The notes below the pieces were generated by a model, which was given only the letters and a program-made list of their open reading frames with translations, did not search any database and was not told the origin of the DNA. From JAMCRM01 sp035561075 (lineage in GTDB: Bacteria; Acidobacteriota; Terriglobia; Bryobacterales; Bryobacteraceae), in NCBI GenBank assembly GCA_035561075.1, contig DATMYF010000166.1:1-64000 (forward strand): DNA of 64,000 nt, read 5' to 3'. The position numbers were made by a program, and so were the translations under genes. This document shows, one piece after another, positions 53,823-61,843 of this stretch (position 1 is its first letter; every line of letters begins with the position of its first letter).

Positions 53823-54197
53823 CTAAGCTCGGGCGGCGGTTGCCTTTCCGCGGGTCTTAAACTGGTACTTTTCGATTTTCACGGCTGCCAGTCCGCGGCC
53901 GGTCCTGACCACATGACCCACCGCCACGAACTTCAGGGGGCACGTTCCATCGAGCGCCACCGGCCAGTTGACCGAAACTTCCAGCAGCCTGCCCGGCGCC
54001 AGCACGGAACTGGTGGTAAAAAGTACGCCGCTGCGGCTCATATCCACCGTAAGCCCTGTTCCCTCGTGCGGTTCGCCTCGGCGGTCGAGCACACGAAAAC
54101 GGATCTCCTCGGCGATCGGAAAGCGGGTGGATAGCCTACGTTCGACCCCCACACCGCCATACGTTTGTACGCTTTCGTGCATTCCAGGGCCCATCAA
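53823..54197 (-). CDS. PilZ-domain protein
   Basis: The 124-aa protein is a single PilZ domain with the c-di-GMP-binding signatures RRLSTRFP (RxxxR) and DMSRSG (D/NxSxxG), about 30 residues apart. It probably binds cyclic di-GMP. No effector domain is attached. It is divergent from perR across 147 bp. Confidence 0.85.
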   Translation of the reverse strand: MMGPGMHESVQTYGGVGVERRLSTRFPIAEEIRFRVLDRRGEPHEGTGLTVDMSRSGVLFTTSSVLAPGRLLEVSVNWPVALDGTCPLKFVAVGHVVRTGRGLAAVKIEKYQFKTRGKATAARA

Positions 54198-54287
54198 AAC
54201 TTATCATGCGTTGGTGACGCGACGCTAACAATAGTACGCAGGTTGCAAAATGCTAGTACATTTCTCCCTATTTTCGCACTTACTTCC

Positions 54288-54306
54288 AGAACTTTGGTTC
54301 TAGAAC
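54288..54306. promoter_or_regulatory. Palindromic operator candidate upstream of perR
   Basis: The sequence has three half sites: AGAAC (54288-54292), TTTG, GTTCT (54297-54301), AGAAC (54302-54306). GTTCTAGAAC at 54297-54306 is a perfect palindrome, adjacent to the -35 box. It is not the usual PerR box, so the regulator is unproven. Confidence 0.45.
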
Positions 54307-54336
54307 TTGACAAAATGAGCTATTCAGAATTAGTCT
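54307..54336 (+). promoter_or_regulatory. perR promoter
   Basis: TTGACA at 54307-54312 is a consensus -35. TAGTCT at 54331-54336 (18-bp spacing) is a moderate -10. Transcription would begin near 54343, close to ATG 54345, so the perR message may be leaderless or nearly so. Confidence 0.45.
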
Positions 54337-54344
54337 AGGTTTTG

Positions 54345-54776
54345 ATGAAATCCAGATTGGGATACGACGTCGGTGCCGCTTTCCGGGCTCGTTCCCTGCG
54401 CTCCACCCCCCAGCGCTACGCCGTATTTCAATACCTGCTGGACAACCCCGTGCACGCCACCGCCGAGGAGATCTTTCGCGCCGTGAATCGTTCCGACCCG
54501 CGCTCCTCGCGCGCTACCGTGTACAACAGTCTGCACGCCCTCGTGCGTGCGGGCCTGGTCCGGGAAGTGGCTCTAGAGGGCCGCTCCGCCCGGTTCGACG
54601 CCAACCTGGACGGGCACCACCACTTCCTCTGCGAGCGTTGCGGCGCCGTGGAGGACGTAGACGGTGTTGCCTTCACGCTGCCGGAGCTTGAAGGCCGTAC
54701 CGTCCGAACCTGTGACATCGTCTTCCACGGCTTATGCGGACGGTGCCACCTGGAAGCGGAAACACCCCATGCCTGA
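54345..54776 (+). CDS. perR: PerR-type peroxide-responsive Fur-family repressor
   Basis: The 143-aa protein has the PerR regulatory-metal ligands at the same positions as Bacillus PerR: His37, Asp85, His91, His93 and Asp104. Asp85 (RFDAN), in place of the Glu of Fur, marks it as PerR, oxidised by peroxide. Structural zinc Cys are Cys96, Cys99, Cys131 and Cys134. A TTG three bases upstream is an alternative start. ahpC and ahpD follow, which fits. Confidence 0.88.
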   Translation: MKSRLGYDVGAAFRARSLRSTPQRYAVFQYLLDNPVHATAEEIFRAVNRSDPRSSRATVYNSLHALVRAGLVREVALEGRSARFDANLDGHHHFLCERCGAVEDVDGVAFTLPELEGRTVRTCDIVFHGLCGRCHLEAETPHA

Positions 54777-55110
54777 ACTATGCCTCGCCGATAAGCATTG
54801 CGTTCCCTGCCGCGGGGGTGTCCCGCCGCTCGCCGGGGAGGAGTTGCGCTCTTATGCCGCGCAATTACCCGGCTGGAATCTGGTTGGCGAGCACCATCTG
54901 GAGCGATCCTTCGCGTTTCCAGACTTCAAAACCGCACTGGACTTTGTCAATCGTGCCGGCGCCATTGCGGAGGAGGAAGGGCATCATCCGGACCTCTATC
55001 TCACCTGGGGGCGGGTGGATGTTAAAACGTGGACGCACAAGATTGACGGCCTCACCGAAAGCGATTTCGTTCTGGCAGCTAAAATCGAACGGCAATACCG
55101 CTCCGCGTAG
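54769..55110 (+). CDS. phhB: Pterin-4a-carbinolamine dehydratase
   Basis: The 113-aa protein carries the PCD motif EEEGHHPDLYLTWGRVDVKTW. It dehydrates 4a-hydroxytetrahydrobiopterin. ATG 54769 overlaps perR by 8 bp, so it is coupled. No aromatic amino acid hydroxylase is nearby. Length is normal. Confidence 0.9.
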   Translation: MPELCLADKHCVPCRGGVPPLAGEELRSYAAQLPGWNLVGEHHLERSFAFPDFKTALDFVNRAGAIAEEEGHHPDLYLTWGRVDVKTWTHKIDGLTESDFVLAAKIERQYRSA

Positions 55111-55199
55111 ATTTTCATGACTCCCCTATCGGGCTTTGCGCATCTCATTATCGTAAGTTCATTTAGCAACAAGATACTAATTCAAGAGGAGCACACTGA

Positions 55200-55742
55200 A
55201 TGTTAGCAATCGGAGCGAAATTTCCGGAGTTCACCCTGACCGCCACCGTAAGTACGGAGAAGGGCAAGACGTTTCAGACGATCACCGACAAGGATTACGC
55301 CGGCAAGTGGAAGCTGTACTTCTTCTGGCCCAAGGATTTCACCTTTGTTTGTCCGACCGAGATCGCCGGTTTCGGCAAGGTGAATGAGGAATTCGCCGAT
55401 CGCGACTGCCAGATACTGGGCGGCAGCATCGATTCGGAGTTTGTGCACCTGGCATGGAGACAGCATCATGAGGACTTGAAAGACCTGCCGTTCCCCATGC
55501 TGGCTGACGTGAAGCGTGAATTAACTTCGGCACTCGGAATTCTGGACCCCGGCGCCGGGGTGGCCCAGCGCGCCACGTTCCTGGTGGATCCGGAAGGCGT
55601 CGTGCGCTTCGTGTATGTGACGGATCTGTCGGTGGGACGCAGCCCGCAGGAAGTTTTGCGTGTGCTCGATGCGCTTCAGACGGACGAGCTCTGCCCGTGC
55701 AACTGGCAGAAGGGCGAGGCCGTTTTAAGCGTGGGGGTCTAG
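55200..55742 (+). CDS. ahpC: AhpC-type peroxiredoxin
   Basis: The 180-aa peroxiredoxin has peroxidatic Cys51 in DFTFVCPTE and resolving Cys165 in DELCPCNW, plus a further Cys167. It reduces hydroperoxides. AGAGGAG precedes ATG. ahpD follows by 2 bp, and perR lies upstream. Length fits AhpC of the AhpE/AhpD-using type. Confidence 0.92.
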   Translation: MLAIGAKFPEFTLTATVSTEKGKTFQTITDKDYAGKWKLYFFWPKDFTFVCPTEIAGFGKVNEEFADRDCQILGGSIDSEFVHLAWRQHHEDLKDLPFPMLADVKRELTSALGILDPGAGVAQRATFLVDPEGVVRFVYVTDLSVGRSPQEVLRVLDALQTDELCPCNWQKGEAVLSVGV

Positions 55743-55744
55743 CT

Positions 55745-56290
55745 ATGAACCTGGAGACGCTGCTGGCCGGCGTGCCCGATTACGCCAAGGATCTGCGCCT
55801 GAACCTGTCGAGCGTTCTGCGCCAGAGCGAACTGACCGAACAGCAGGGATGGGGGACCGCTGTGGCCACGGCAATCGCCTCCAGGAATCCGGATCTCACC
55901 GCGGCCATTGCCGCAGAGGCCGCGCAGCATCTCTCCCCGGAGGCCATGCGCGCAGCCAAAGCGGCGGCGGCCGTGATGGGGATGAACAACGTTTACTACC
56001 GGTTCCTGCATCTCACGAGCAACGAGAAGTACCGGACCATTCCCGCGCGCCTGCGCATGCAGGTGATCCGCAGCCACGGCGGTGACCCGGTGGACTTCGA
56101 GTTATGGTGCCTGGCCGTTTCGGCCATTAACGCCTGTCCGTCCTGTGTGGAGTCGCACGAGCGGGTGTTGCGCGAGAAGGGAATTTCGGAAGAAGCCATT
56201 CTGGCTTCGGTGCGCATCGCCTCCGTGATTCACGCGCTGGCGTCGGTGCTGGAAATCGAAGAGGGCATTCCGGCGCCCGCCGCCGGCTGA
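55745..56290 (+). CDS. ahpD: AhpD-type alkylhydroperoxidase
   Basis: The 181-aa protein has the CPSCVESH redox motif (Cys131, Cys134, His138) with Glu119 nearby, as in AhpD, which reduces AhpC with lipoamide-linked electrons. It begins 2 bp after ahpC. Length is normal for AhpD. A candidate terminator follows. Confidence 0.9.
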   Translation: MNLETLLAGVPDYAKDLRLNLSSVLRQSELTEQQGWGTAVATAIASRNPDLTAAIAAEAAQHLSPEAMRAAKAAAAVMGMNNVYYRFLHLTSNEKYRTIPARLRMQVIRSHGGDPVDFELWCLAVSAINACPSCVESHERVLREKGISEEAILASVRIASVIHALASVLEIEEGIPAPAAG

Positions 56291-56292
56291 AA

Positions 56293-56341
56293 AAGAAGGC
56301 GGCGGCTACCCCGAATCGGGAGCAGTCGCCGCGGCTCTTCT
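56293..56341 (+). terminator. Imperfect hairpin after ahpD
   Basis: Nested pairs include a perfect core CCCG/CGGG (56310-56313 with 56317-56320), GGCGGCTAC pairing mostly with GCAGTCGCC (56301-56309 with 56322-56330), and AAGA/TCTT further out, followed by a pyrimidine-rich stretch. This fits an intrinsic terminator, though with mismatches. Confidence 0.45.
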
Positions 56342-56478
56342 TCCATTCAGTTCCCACTCCTTCCTGCAGTGTACCTATCCTCACCCGACGCTAAACTCCC
56401 ACCCCGCACAACTTGCATCCCCGGCGCCAAAACAAGCGAAGATGGATTAGATCGATCTGCCCACGAGGGGGTAAGGCA

Positions 56479-57018
56479 GTGCCACACGGCGTACCCGAGC
56501 GCAAAGCAGCCGCCACGGACATTTCGCTGGAACGCGATGTATTTTTGCGCACGCTGATCCGGGAACTCTCCGGCACCTTGGAGGATGTGATCGGGCTAGA
56601 AGAGGCTTCCGGCTTCATCAGCGTCGTGGGCCAGAGGATTGGGGACCGGCTCAATCACGATTACCGCCGTGCTTTGGCGCTGCCGCGTCTCGACCGCCAG
56701 CAGGTAGCGGACGTCCTGGTGGATTTGAAGCGCCGCATCCAGGGTGATTTCTACGTGATTGAAGAAGACGAACAGAAGATCGTCCTGGGTAACCGCGCCT
56801 GCCCTTTTGCCGAGAAGGTGATCGGGCGGCGCTCCATGTGCATGATGACGTCCAACGTCTTCGGCGCGATTACCGCGGAGAACCTGGGCTATGCCAGGGT
56901 CGAACTTCAGAAGACCATCGCGGAGGGCGCCCCCGAGTGTCTCGTAGTGGTCTGGCTGAGGCCTCTTCCAGAGGCGGCCGCTTCCGATGGCAGGGAATAC
57001 TTCAGGACCGCTCCGTAA
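56479..57018 (+). CDS. MetOD1-like putative signalling domain protein
   Basis: The 179-aa protein resembles the methanogen output domain 1 (MetOD1): TLIRELSGTLEDVIGLEEASGFISVVG, the KIVLGNRACPFAEKVIGRRSMC segment with two Cys, and FGAITAENLGYARVELQKTI. I choose GTG 56479 (GGGGG upstream); the frame open from 56413 would add a basic tail. It overlaps the hybrid kinase by 32 bp, so the pair are coupled. Family assignment is moderate; a sensory or redox role is possible. Confidence 0.68.
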   Translation: MPHGVPERKAAATDISLERDVFLRTLIRELSGTLEDVIGLEEASGFISVVGQRIGDRLNHDYRRALALPRLDRQQVADVLVDLKRRIQGDFYVIEEDEQKIVLGNRACPFAEKVIGRRSMCMMTSNVFGAITAENLGYARVELQKTIAEGAPECLVVVWLRPLPEAAASDGREYFRTAP

Positions 57019-58981
57019 GGCCGCCCGTGGCAGGTTGCTTGCGCATTTCAAGGCGTTTGCCCTGCCTCTGCCCGAAGCACTCCTACTGCTTGAGAGCGAC
57101 GGCTCGGTGCTCTGTGCCAATCCCGCCGCGTTAAAGCTCCTGGAGGCTCCTGAGCACCAGGTGCAAGGAAAACGCGTCGACGAGCTCGCGGTGGAATCGC
57201 CGTCCCAGGTGGCGGAGTACCTCGCCGCATGGTCCCGCAGTTCGCAGTTCACCGTCGGGGCGCTTACCTGGCGCGGGGGGAGCAGGGGGCGTATGGAGTG
57301 CCGCGTAGAGGGCGCTCTGGTGCAGCACGCCGGCGGCCGCGCCATCCTGCTGCGCGCCGTACCGCGGGATCTCGCCGCGAGCCGGTTCGTTGCACTGAAC
57401 GAAAAAATCGGGCAACTCAGTCGCGAGGCCACGATACGCATCCTGGCCGAAGAGGATGCGCTGAGAAGCCGGCAGCACCTGGAAGCCGTGATCGACCACT
57501 CCGCCGCGGCGGTCTGGCTTAAAGACGCCGAGGGCCGCTATCTCGTCATCAACCGCCATTACCAGGAGTTGGTCGGGGAATCGCACGGCGACGTGGCTGG
57601 GAAGACTGATTTCGATCTATTTCCGTGTGACGTTGCCGGCGCCCTCCACGAGCATGATCGGCTGGTCCTTGAGCGCGACCAGTCAATGGAGTTCGAAGAG
57701 ACACTGCCGCACGAGCACGGAAACCGTACGTTCCTCTCGCTCAAGTTTCCCGTACCCGACGCAGTTACCGGTGCCCGTGGGCTGGGCTGTATCTCCACCG
57801 ATATCACCGCGCGGAAGCGCCTGAACGAGCAGTTTCGCGAGTCCCAGAAACTGGAAAGCCTGGGGGTGTTGGCCGGCGGTGTGGCCCACGACTTCAACAA
57901 CCTGCTCACCAGCATTATGGGCAACGCCAGTATAGCGCTCGAAACGACCTCGCCAGGGGCTGCCGCGCATCCCGTCATCCGGGAAGTGCTCCAGGCGAGC
58001 GAACGCGCCGCCCATCTCACGCGCCAGATGCTGGCGTATGCCGGGAAGGCACGCTTTTCGGTGGAGCGCCTGAACCTGTCGGAAACGGTGCGCGATCTCG
58101 CCAGTCTGGTGCGCACCTCCGTGCCCCGCAACGTGGAACTGCGGCTCGAGTTGGCCGGCGGACTCCCCGCCGTGGAGGCCGACCCTGGGCAGATGCAGCA
58201 AATCGTCATGAACCTGGTGATCAACGGGGCCGAAGCTGTGGGCGAGGGCCAGGCCGGCACCGTGCTGGTCACCACGGGTTCCCTGTATTTGGAAGCCGAC
58301 GCCATCCGCAACGAGTTTCCAGGTGAAGCGTTGAGCCCGGGGGCTTACGTGTTCCTGCAGGTCCACGATACCGGGGCGGGGATGGACGAAGCCACCCGGG
58401 CGCGCATCTACGATCCCTTTTTCACGACCAAGTTCGCCGGGCGCGGCCTGGGCCTTTCGGCGGTGCAGGGCATCGTACGGGAACACCGGGGAAGCATTCG
58501 GCTGTCCAGCAGTCCCGGGGTGGGAACGACGTTCCGGGTGCTGTTCCCGGCGGTCTCCGCTGGACAGCCGACGGCCGCCCAGGCCGAAACCCGGCCCGAC
58601 AGGAGCGGCTCCGGCACTGTCCTGGTGGTGGATGACGACGATATGGTGCGGCGCACCGCCCGCATCATGCTCGAACGCGAGGGTTATACCGTCATCACTG
58701 CCGGCAACGGGGTAGAAGCCCTGGAGGTGTTTCGCCGCGACGGCAACCGCATCCGGCTCGTGCTGCTGGATCTCACCATGCCGGTGATGGGCGGTGAAGA
58801 GGCGCTCCGGCAATTGCGCCTGCTCCGGCCCGACGTGCGGGTGCTGCTCTCAAGCGGCTACAACGAACTCGAGGTGGTGCGCCGCTTTTCCCAGAAAGGT
58901 GTGGCCGGATTCATCCAGAAGCCGTACACCACCGCGCGTCTGGCGGCTAAGGTGAAGGCGGCCCTGGAAGCGGCCTCATAG
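56987..58981 (+). CDS. PAS-type hybrid sensor histidine kinase with C-terminal receiver
   Basis: The 664-aa protein has two PAS-like domains (about residues 25-125 and 165-285), a His-kinase core with phosphoacceptor His301 (GGVAHDFNNLLT), the ATP-binding boxes NLVINGAEA and DTGAGMD, and a receiver with Asp595 (LVLLDLTMPVMGG). It is soluble. Translation is coupled to the MetOD1-like gene by a 32-bp overlap. It may pass phosphate to an unlinked regulator. Confidence 0.92.
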   Translation: MAGNTSGPLRKAARGRLLAHFKAFALPLPEALLLLESDGSVLCANPAALKLLEAPEHQVQGKRVDELAVESPSQVAEYLAAWSRSSQFTVGALTWRGGSRGRMECRVEGALVQHAGGRAILLRAVPRDLAASRFVALNEKIGQLSREATIRILAEEDALRSRQHLEAVIDHSAAAVWLKDAEGRYLVINRHYQELVGESHGDVAGKTDFDLFPCDVAGALHEHDRLVLERDQSMEFEETLPHEHGNRTFLSLKFPVPDAVTGARGLGCISTDITARKRLNEQFRESQKLESLGVLAGGVAHDFNNLLTSIMGNASIALETTSPGAAAHPVIREVLQASERAAHLTRQMLAYAGKARFSVERLNLSETVRDLASLVRTSVPRNVELRLELAGGLPAVEADPGQMQQIVMNLVINGAEAVGEGQAGTVLVTTGSLYLEADAIRNEFPGEALSPGAYVFLQVHDTGAGMDEATRARIYDPFFTTKFAGRGLGLSAVQGIVREHRGSIRLSSSPGVGTTFRVLFPAVSAGQPTAAQAETRPDRSGSGTVLVVDDDDMVRRTARIMLEREGYTVITAGNGVEALEVFRRDGNRIRLVLLDLTMPVMGGEEALRQLRLLRPDVRVLLSSGYNELEVVRRFSQKGVAGFIQKPYTTARLAAKVKAALEAAS

Positions 58982-59001
58982 CCGGCCTGGGAACGTTCGG
59001 G

Positions 59002-59589
59002 TTACTCTGCATCGGGCGCCGGGCGAGCCGTCCGGCGCAGGTAGGCAACCAGGGTTGCAATGCCGCCTGCAAGCATTGCCGTACCCATCAGGGCAAAGTA
59101 GGAACGCATTCCCATTTTCATCTCCAGTGTCCGGAAGTGAAGCAGGGTTCCCAAGACTATGGAGAGCGCCCCGAAGAGCAAGTATCTCCGGAGGCGCCAT
59201 CGCCATGCCCCGAGACAGTAACTCAGGGCCATCACATAGCCCATCCACAGCACGGGACTCATCCGGTTTGAGGAGAGAACCACTGCCGTGCCGCTGGCGA
59301 CCGCTGCGGCGCCCACCACCACGATGCAACTTCTGTGCTGCCACGGATGGTGTGGCATATACGGGGTGGCGGCTCGCGGCCAGATGACCCTCTGGCGCGC
59401 GTACCTGGCGCTGAAGTAGACCAGCAAACATAGCGGCGGCAGGATCGTCATCACCAGCACCGGGCCGCAGTCCAGTAGACTCACGATTGCCGCTGCAAAC
59501 AGAAAGAGCCCCATCGCGGCATCGTCCAGACCGTCGACATGCCCATGCCGCACGGCCTGCTGGAGGTACTCGTCTACCTGATCTACCAT
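59002..59589 (-). CDS. Hypothetical membrane protein
   Basis: The 195-aa protein has about five hydrophobic segments (for example AMGLFLFAAAIVSLL, VVVGAAAVASGTAVVL and YLLFGALSIVLGTLL) and a basic C terminus. No domain is recognised. The N-terminal 25 residues are soluble. It converges with the kinase gene with 20 bp between and diverges from the penicillin-acylase-family gene. Confidence 0.7.
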   Translation of the reverse strand: MVDQVDEYLQQAVRHGHVDGLDDAAMGLFLFAAAIVSLLDCGPVLVMTILPPLCLLVYFSARYARQRVIWPRAATPYMPHHPWQHRSCIVVVGAAAVASGTAVVLSSNRMSPVLWMGYVMALSYCLGAWRWRLRRYLLFGALSIVLGTLLHFRTLEMKMGMRSYFALMGTAMLAGGIATLVAYLRRTARPAPDAE

Positions 59590-59659
59590 GCCTATCCAGT
59601 ATGCATTTCGGTCTGCGGGGGGGCAAGCGGTATCGGGCGCAGGGCTATGATTGTATCGA

Positions 59660-61837
59660 ATGGGTCACTCCCGGCTGGGCCGTTTCGTGCGGTACGTGAA
59701 TTTCGCGATTGCCTTCCTGCTGCTGGTTTTGCTGGCGGCTGTGTACTGGTTTGCCTGGCGGCCGCTGCCGCGAAAATCCGGCAGCGTGCAGGCGTTGGTG
59801 GCCGGGCGGGTGACGGTGACACGCGATTCGCTCGGGGTGCCCCATATTCGCGCGGCCAGCTTCGAAGACGCCCTCTTCGCCCAAGGCTACGTTACCGCCC
59901 AGGAGCGTCTCTGGCAGATGGACGGGCTGCGCCGTGTGGCGCTGGGAGACCTGGCGGAGATCATCGGGCGCGGCGGCCTGGAATCGGATCGCGAGGCCCG
60001 CCGGCTGCGGATTCGCCGCATTGCCGAAGACGCCGCTATTTCGGCCTCCGCGCGTGACCGTGCGGCCATGGCGGCCTATACGCGCGGCGTCAACGAGTAT
60101 GTCCGCACGCACCTCGACCGCCTGCCTCTGGAGTTCTCGCTGCTGGGCTACCACCCCCGCCCCTGGAGCGTAGTCGACTCGATCGCCACAGGACTGCACA
60201 TGTACCGCAGCCTCACCACAACCTGGACGTCGGACCTCGCGCGCCGCGACGCGCTGCGCTCCGGTTCCGAGGCAAAGCCCGGATCGAACGCCTGGGTGGT
60301 ATCGGGCGCCCACACCGCCAGCGGCAAACCGATTCTGTCGAACGACATGCACCTGGACTACTCGCTGCCGAACATCTGGTTCATGGTGCACCTGGAGGCT
60401 CCCGGCCTGAACGTCTCGGGCGTGTCGCTACCGGGTACCCCGGGGGTTGTCGTGGGGCATAACGAGCGCATCGCCTGGGGGATTACGAACCTCGGCTACG
60501 ATGTGCAGGACCTCTACATCGAACAGTTCGATTCCCGCACCGGGCGCTACGTTCACCGCGGTGCCGTGGAGCAGGCACGGCGCGAGCGGGAGATCATTCG
60601 GGTAAAAGGCGCGTCCGACCACGAGATGGTCAACTGGATTACCCGCCACGGGCCCCTCGTCGTGTCCGAAGGTCCTGAACGCATCAGCCTGCGTTGGGCC
60701 GCGGCCGAGCCGGGAACCGTTGCCTGGCCTTTCCTCGACATCAATCGTGCGCGCGACTGGCGGGAGTTTACCACCGCGCTGGAACGCCTCCCTGGTCCCG
60801 GCTCGAACTTCGTATACGCCGACGTGGACGGCAATATCGGCTACCATGCTGCCGGCCGGTTGCCGATCCGCCGGAACTTCAACGGAGACTTTCCGCTCGA
60901 CGGTTCGTCCGGCAATTCCGAATGGGACGGCTGGATCCCCTTCAAAGAGCTGCCGGCGTCGTTCAACCCGCCGGACGGGATCATTGTCACGGCGAACGAC
61001 AACCCTTTTCCCCCGGGTTACCGCTACCCTGTAAACGGCGCCTTCGCTTCGGGCTACCGCGCCGCCCGGATCCGGCAACTCCTGGCCGCAAAAGACGGCT
61101 GGAGGGCGCCGGAGATGCTGGCCGTCCAGACGGATATCTACGCCGCGTTCAGCCACTTCCTGGCGCGCCAGATCGTGGCCGCGTGGGACCGTCGGAAGCC
61201 CGCTCGCCCGCAATTCGCCGAGTCCGTGGCGCTGCTGCGGAGTTGGAGCGGCCGCATGGAGGCTGACCACGCCGCGCCCTTGATCGCGACTCTCGCCTGG
61301 CGGCACCTGCGACGCGCGGTGACGGCAACAGCCGGTGGAAAAAAGGCGGACTGGGACAACCTCACGGCGCCAGAGGCCGTCGAGAGACTCCTGCGCGAGC
61401 GCCCCGCCGGGTGGGTTTCCGATTGGGACGCGGCGCTGCTCGAAGCCTTGAACGATGCCCTGGAGGAAGCGCGCCGCATCCAGGGGCGCGACATCGGCCG
61501 GTGGACCTACGGCGCTTCTTCCCGGCTGCACGTAACGCACCCGGTGACGTCCCGGCTGCCGATGGTGGGGAAGTACTTCGATATCGGCCCCGTCCCGGCA
61601 AGCGGCTCCCCCACGACCGTGAAGCAAACCACCGCCCGGATGGGCCCTTCCATGCGGATGACCGCGGACCTGGCGGACTGGGACCGTTCGCTGCTCAACC
61701 TTCCGATAGGCCAGTCCGGCCATGCGCTCTCCCGCAACTACAAGGACGAATGGAAGCCGTTCTACGCGGGGGAGGGTTCGCCCATGCCGTACACCAGATT
61801 GCCGGGCGGCCCGGTGCTGACCCTGGAACCGCGCTGA
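59660..61837 (+). CDS. Penicillin acylase family hydrolase
   Basis: The 725-aa precursor has an N-terminal membrane anchor/signal (FAIAFLLLVLLAAVYWFAW), then an NTN-hydrolase. Autocleavage and catalysis would use Ser209 in KPGSNAWVVSG. Other family segments are QGYVTAQERLWQMD and GHNERIAWGITNLGYDVQDLY. The family hydrolyses penicillins, acyl-homoserine lactones and related amides. Likely periplasmic. ATG 59660 is preferred over the TTG at 59651. Confidence 0.92.
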   Translation: MGHSRLGRFVRYVNFAIAFLLLVLLAAVYWFAWRPLPRKSGSVQALVAGRVTVTRDSLGVPHIRAASFEDALFAQGYVTAQERLWQMDGLRRVALGDLAEIIGRGGLESDREARRLRIRRIAEDAAISASARDRAAMAAYTRGVNEYVRTHLDRLPLEFSLLGYHPRPWSVVDSIATGLHMYRSLTTTWTSDLARRDALRSGSEAKPGSNAWVVSGAHTASGKPILSNDMHLDYSLPNIWFMVHLEAPGLNVSGVSLPGTPGVVVGHNERIAWGITNLGYDVQDLYIEQFDSRTGRYVHRGAVEQARREREIIRVKGASDHEMVNWITRHGPLVVSEGPERISLRWAAAEPGTVAWPFLDINRARDWREFTTALERLPGPGSNFVYADVDGNIGYHAAGRLPIRRNFNGDFPLDGSSGNSEWDGWIPFKELPASFNPPDGIIVTANDNPFPPGYRYPVNGAFASGYRAARIRQLLAAKDGWRAPEMLAVQTDIYAAFSHFLARQIVAAWDRRKPARPQFAESVALLRSWSGRMEADHAAPLIATLAWRHLRRAVTATAGGKKADWDNLTAPEAVERLLRERPAGWVSDWDAALLEALNDALEEARRIQGRDIGRWTYGASSRLHVTHPVTSRLPMVGKYFDIGPVPASGSPTTVKQTTARMGPSMRMTADLADWDRSLLNLPIGQSGHALSRNYKDEWKPFYAGEGSPMPYTRLPGGPVLTLEPR

Positions 61838-61843
61838 GGATTC

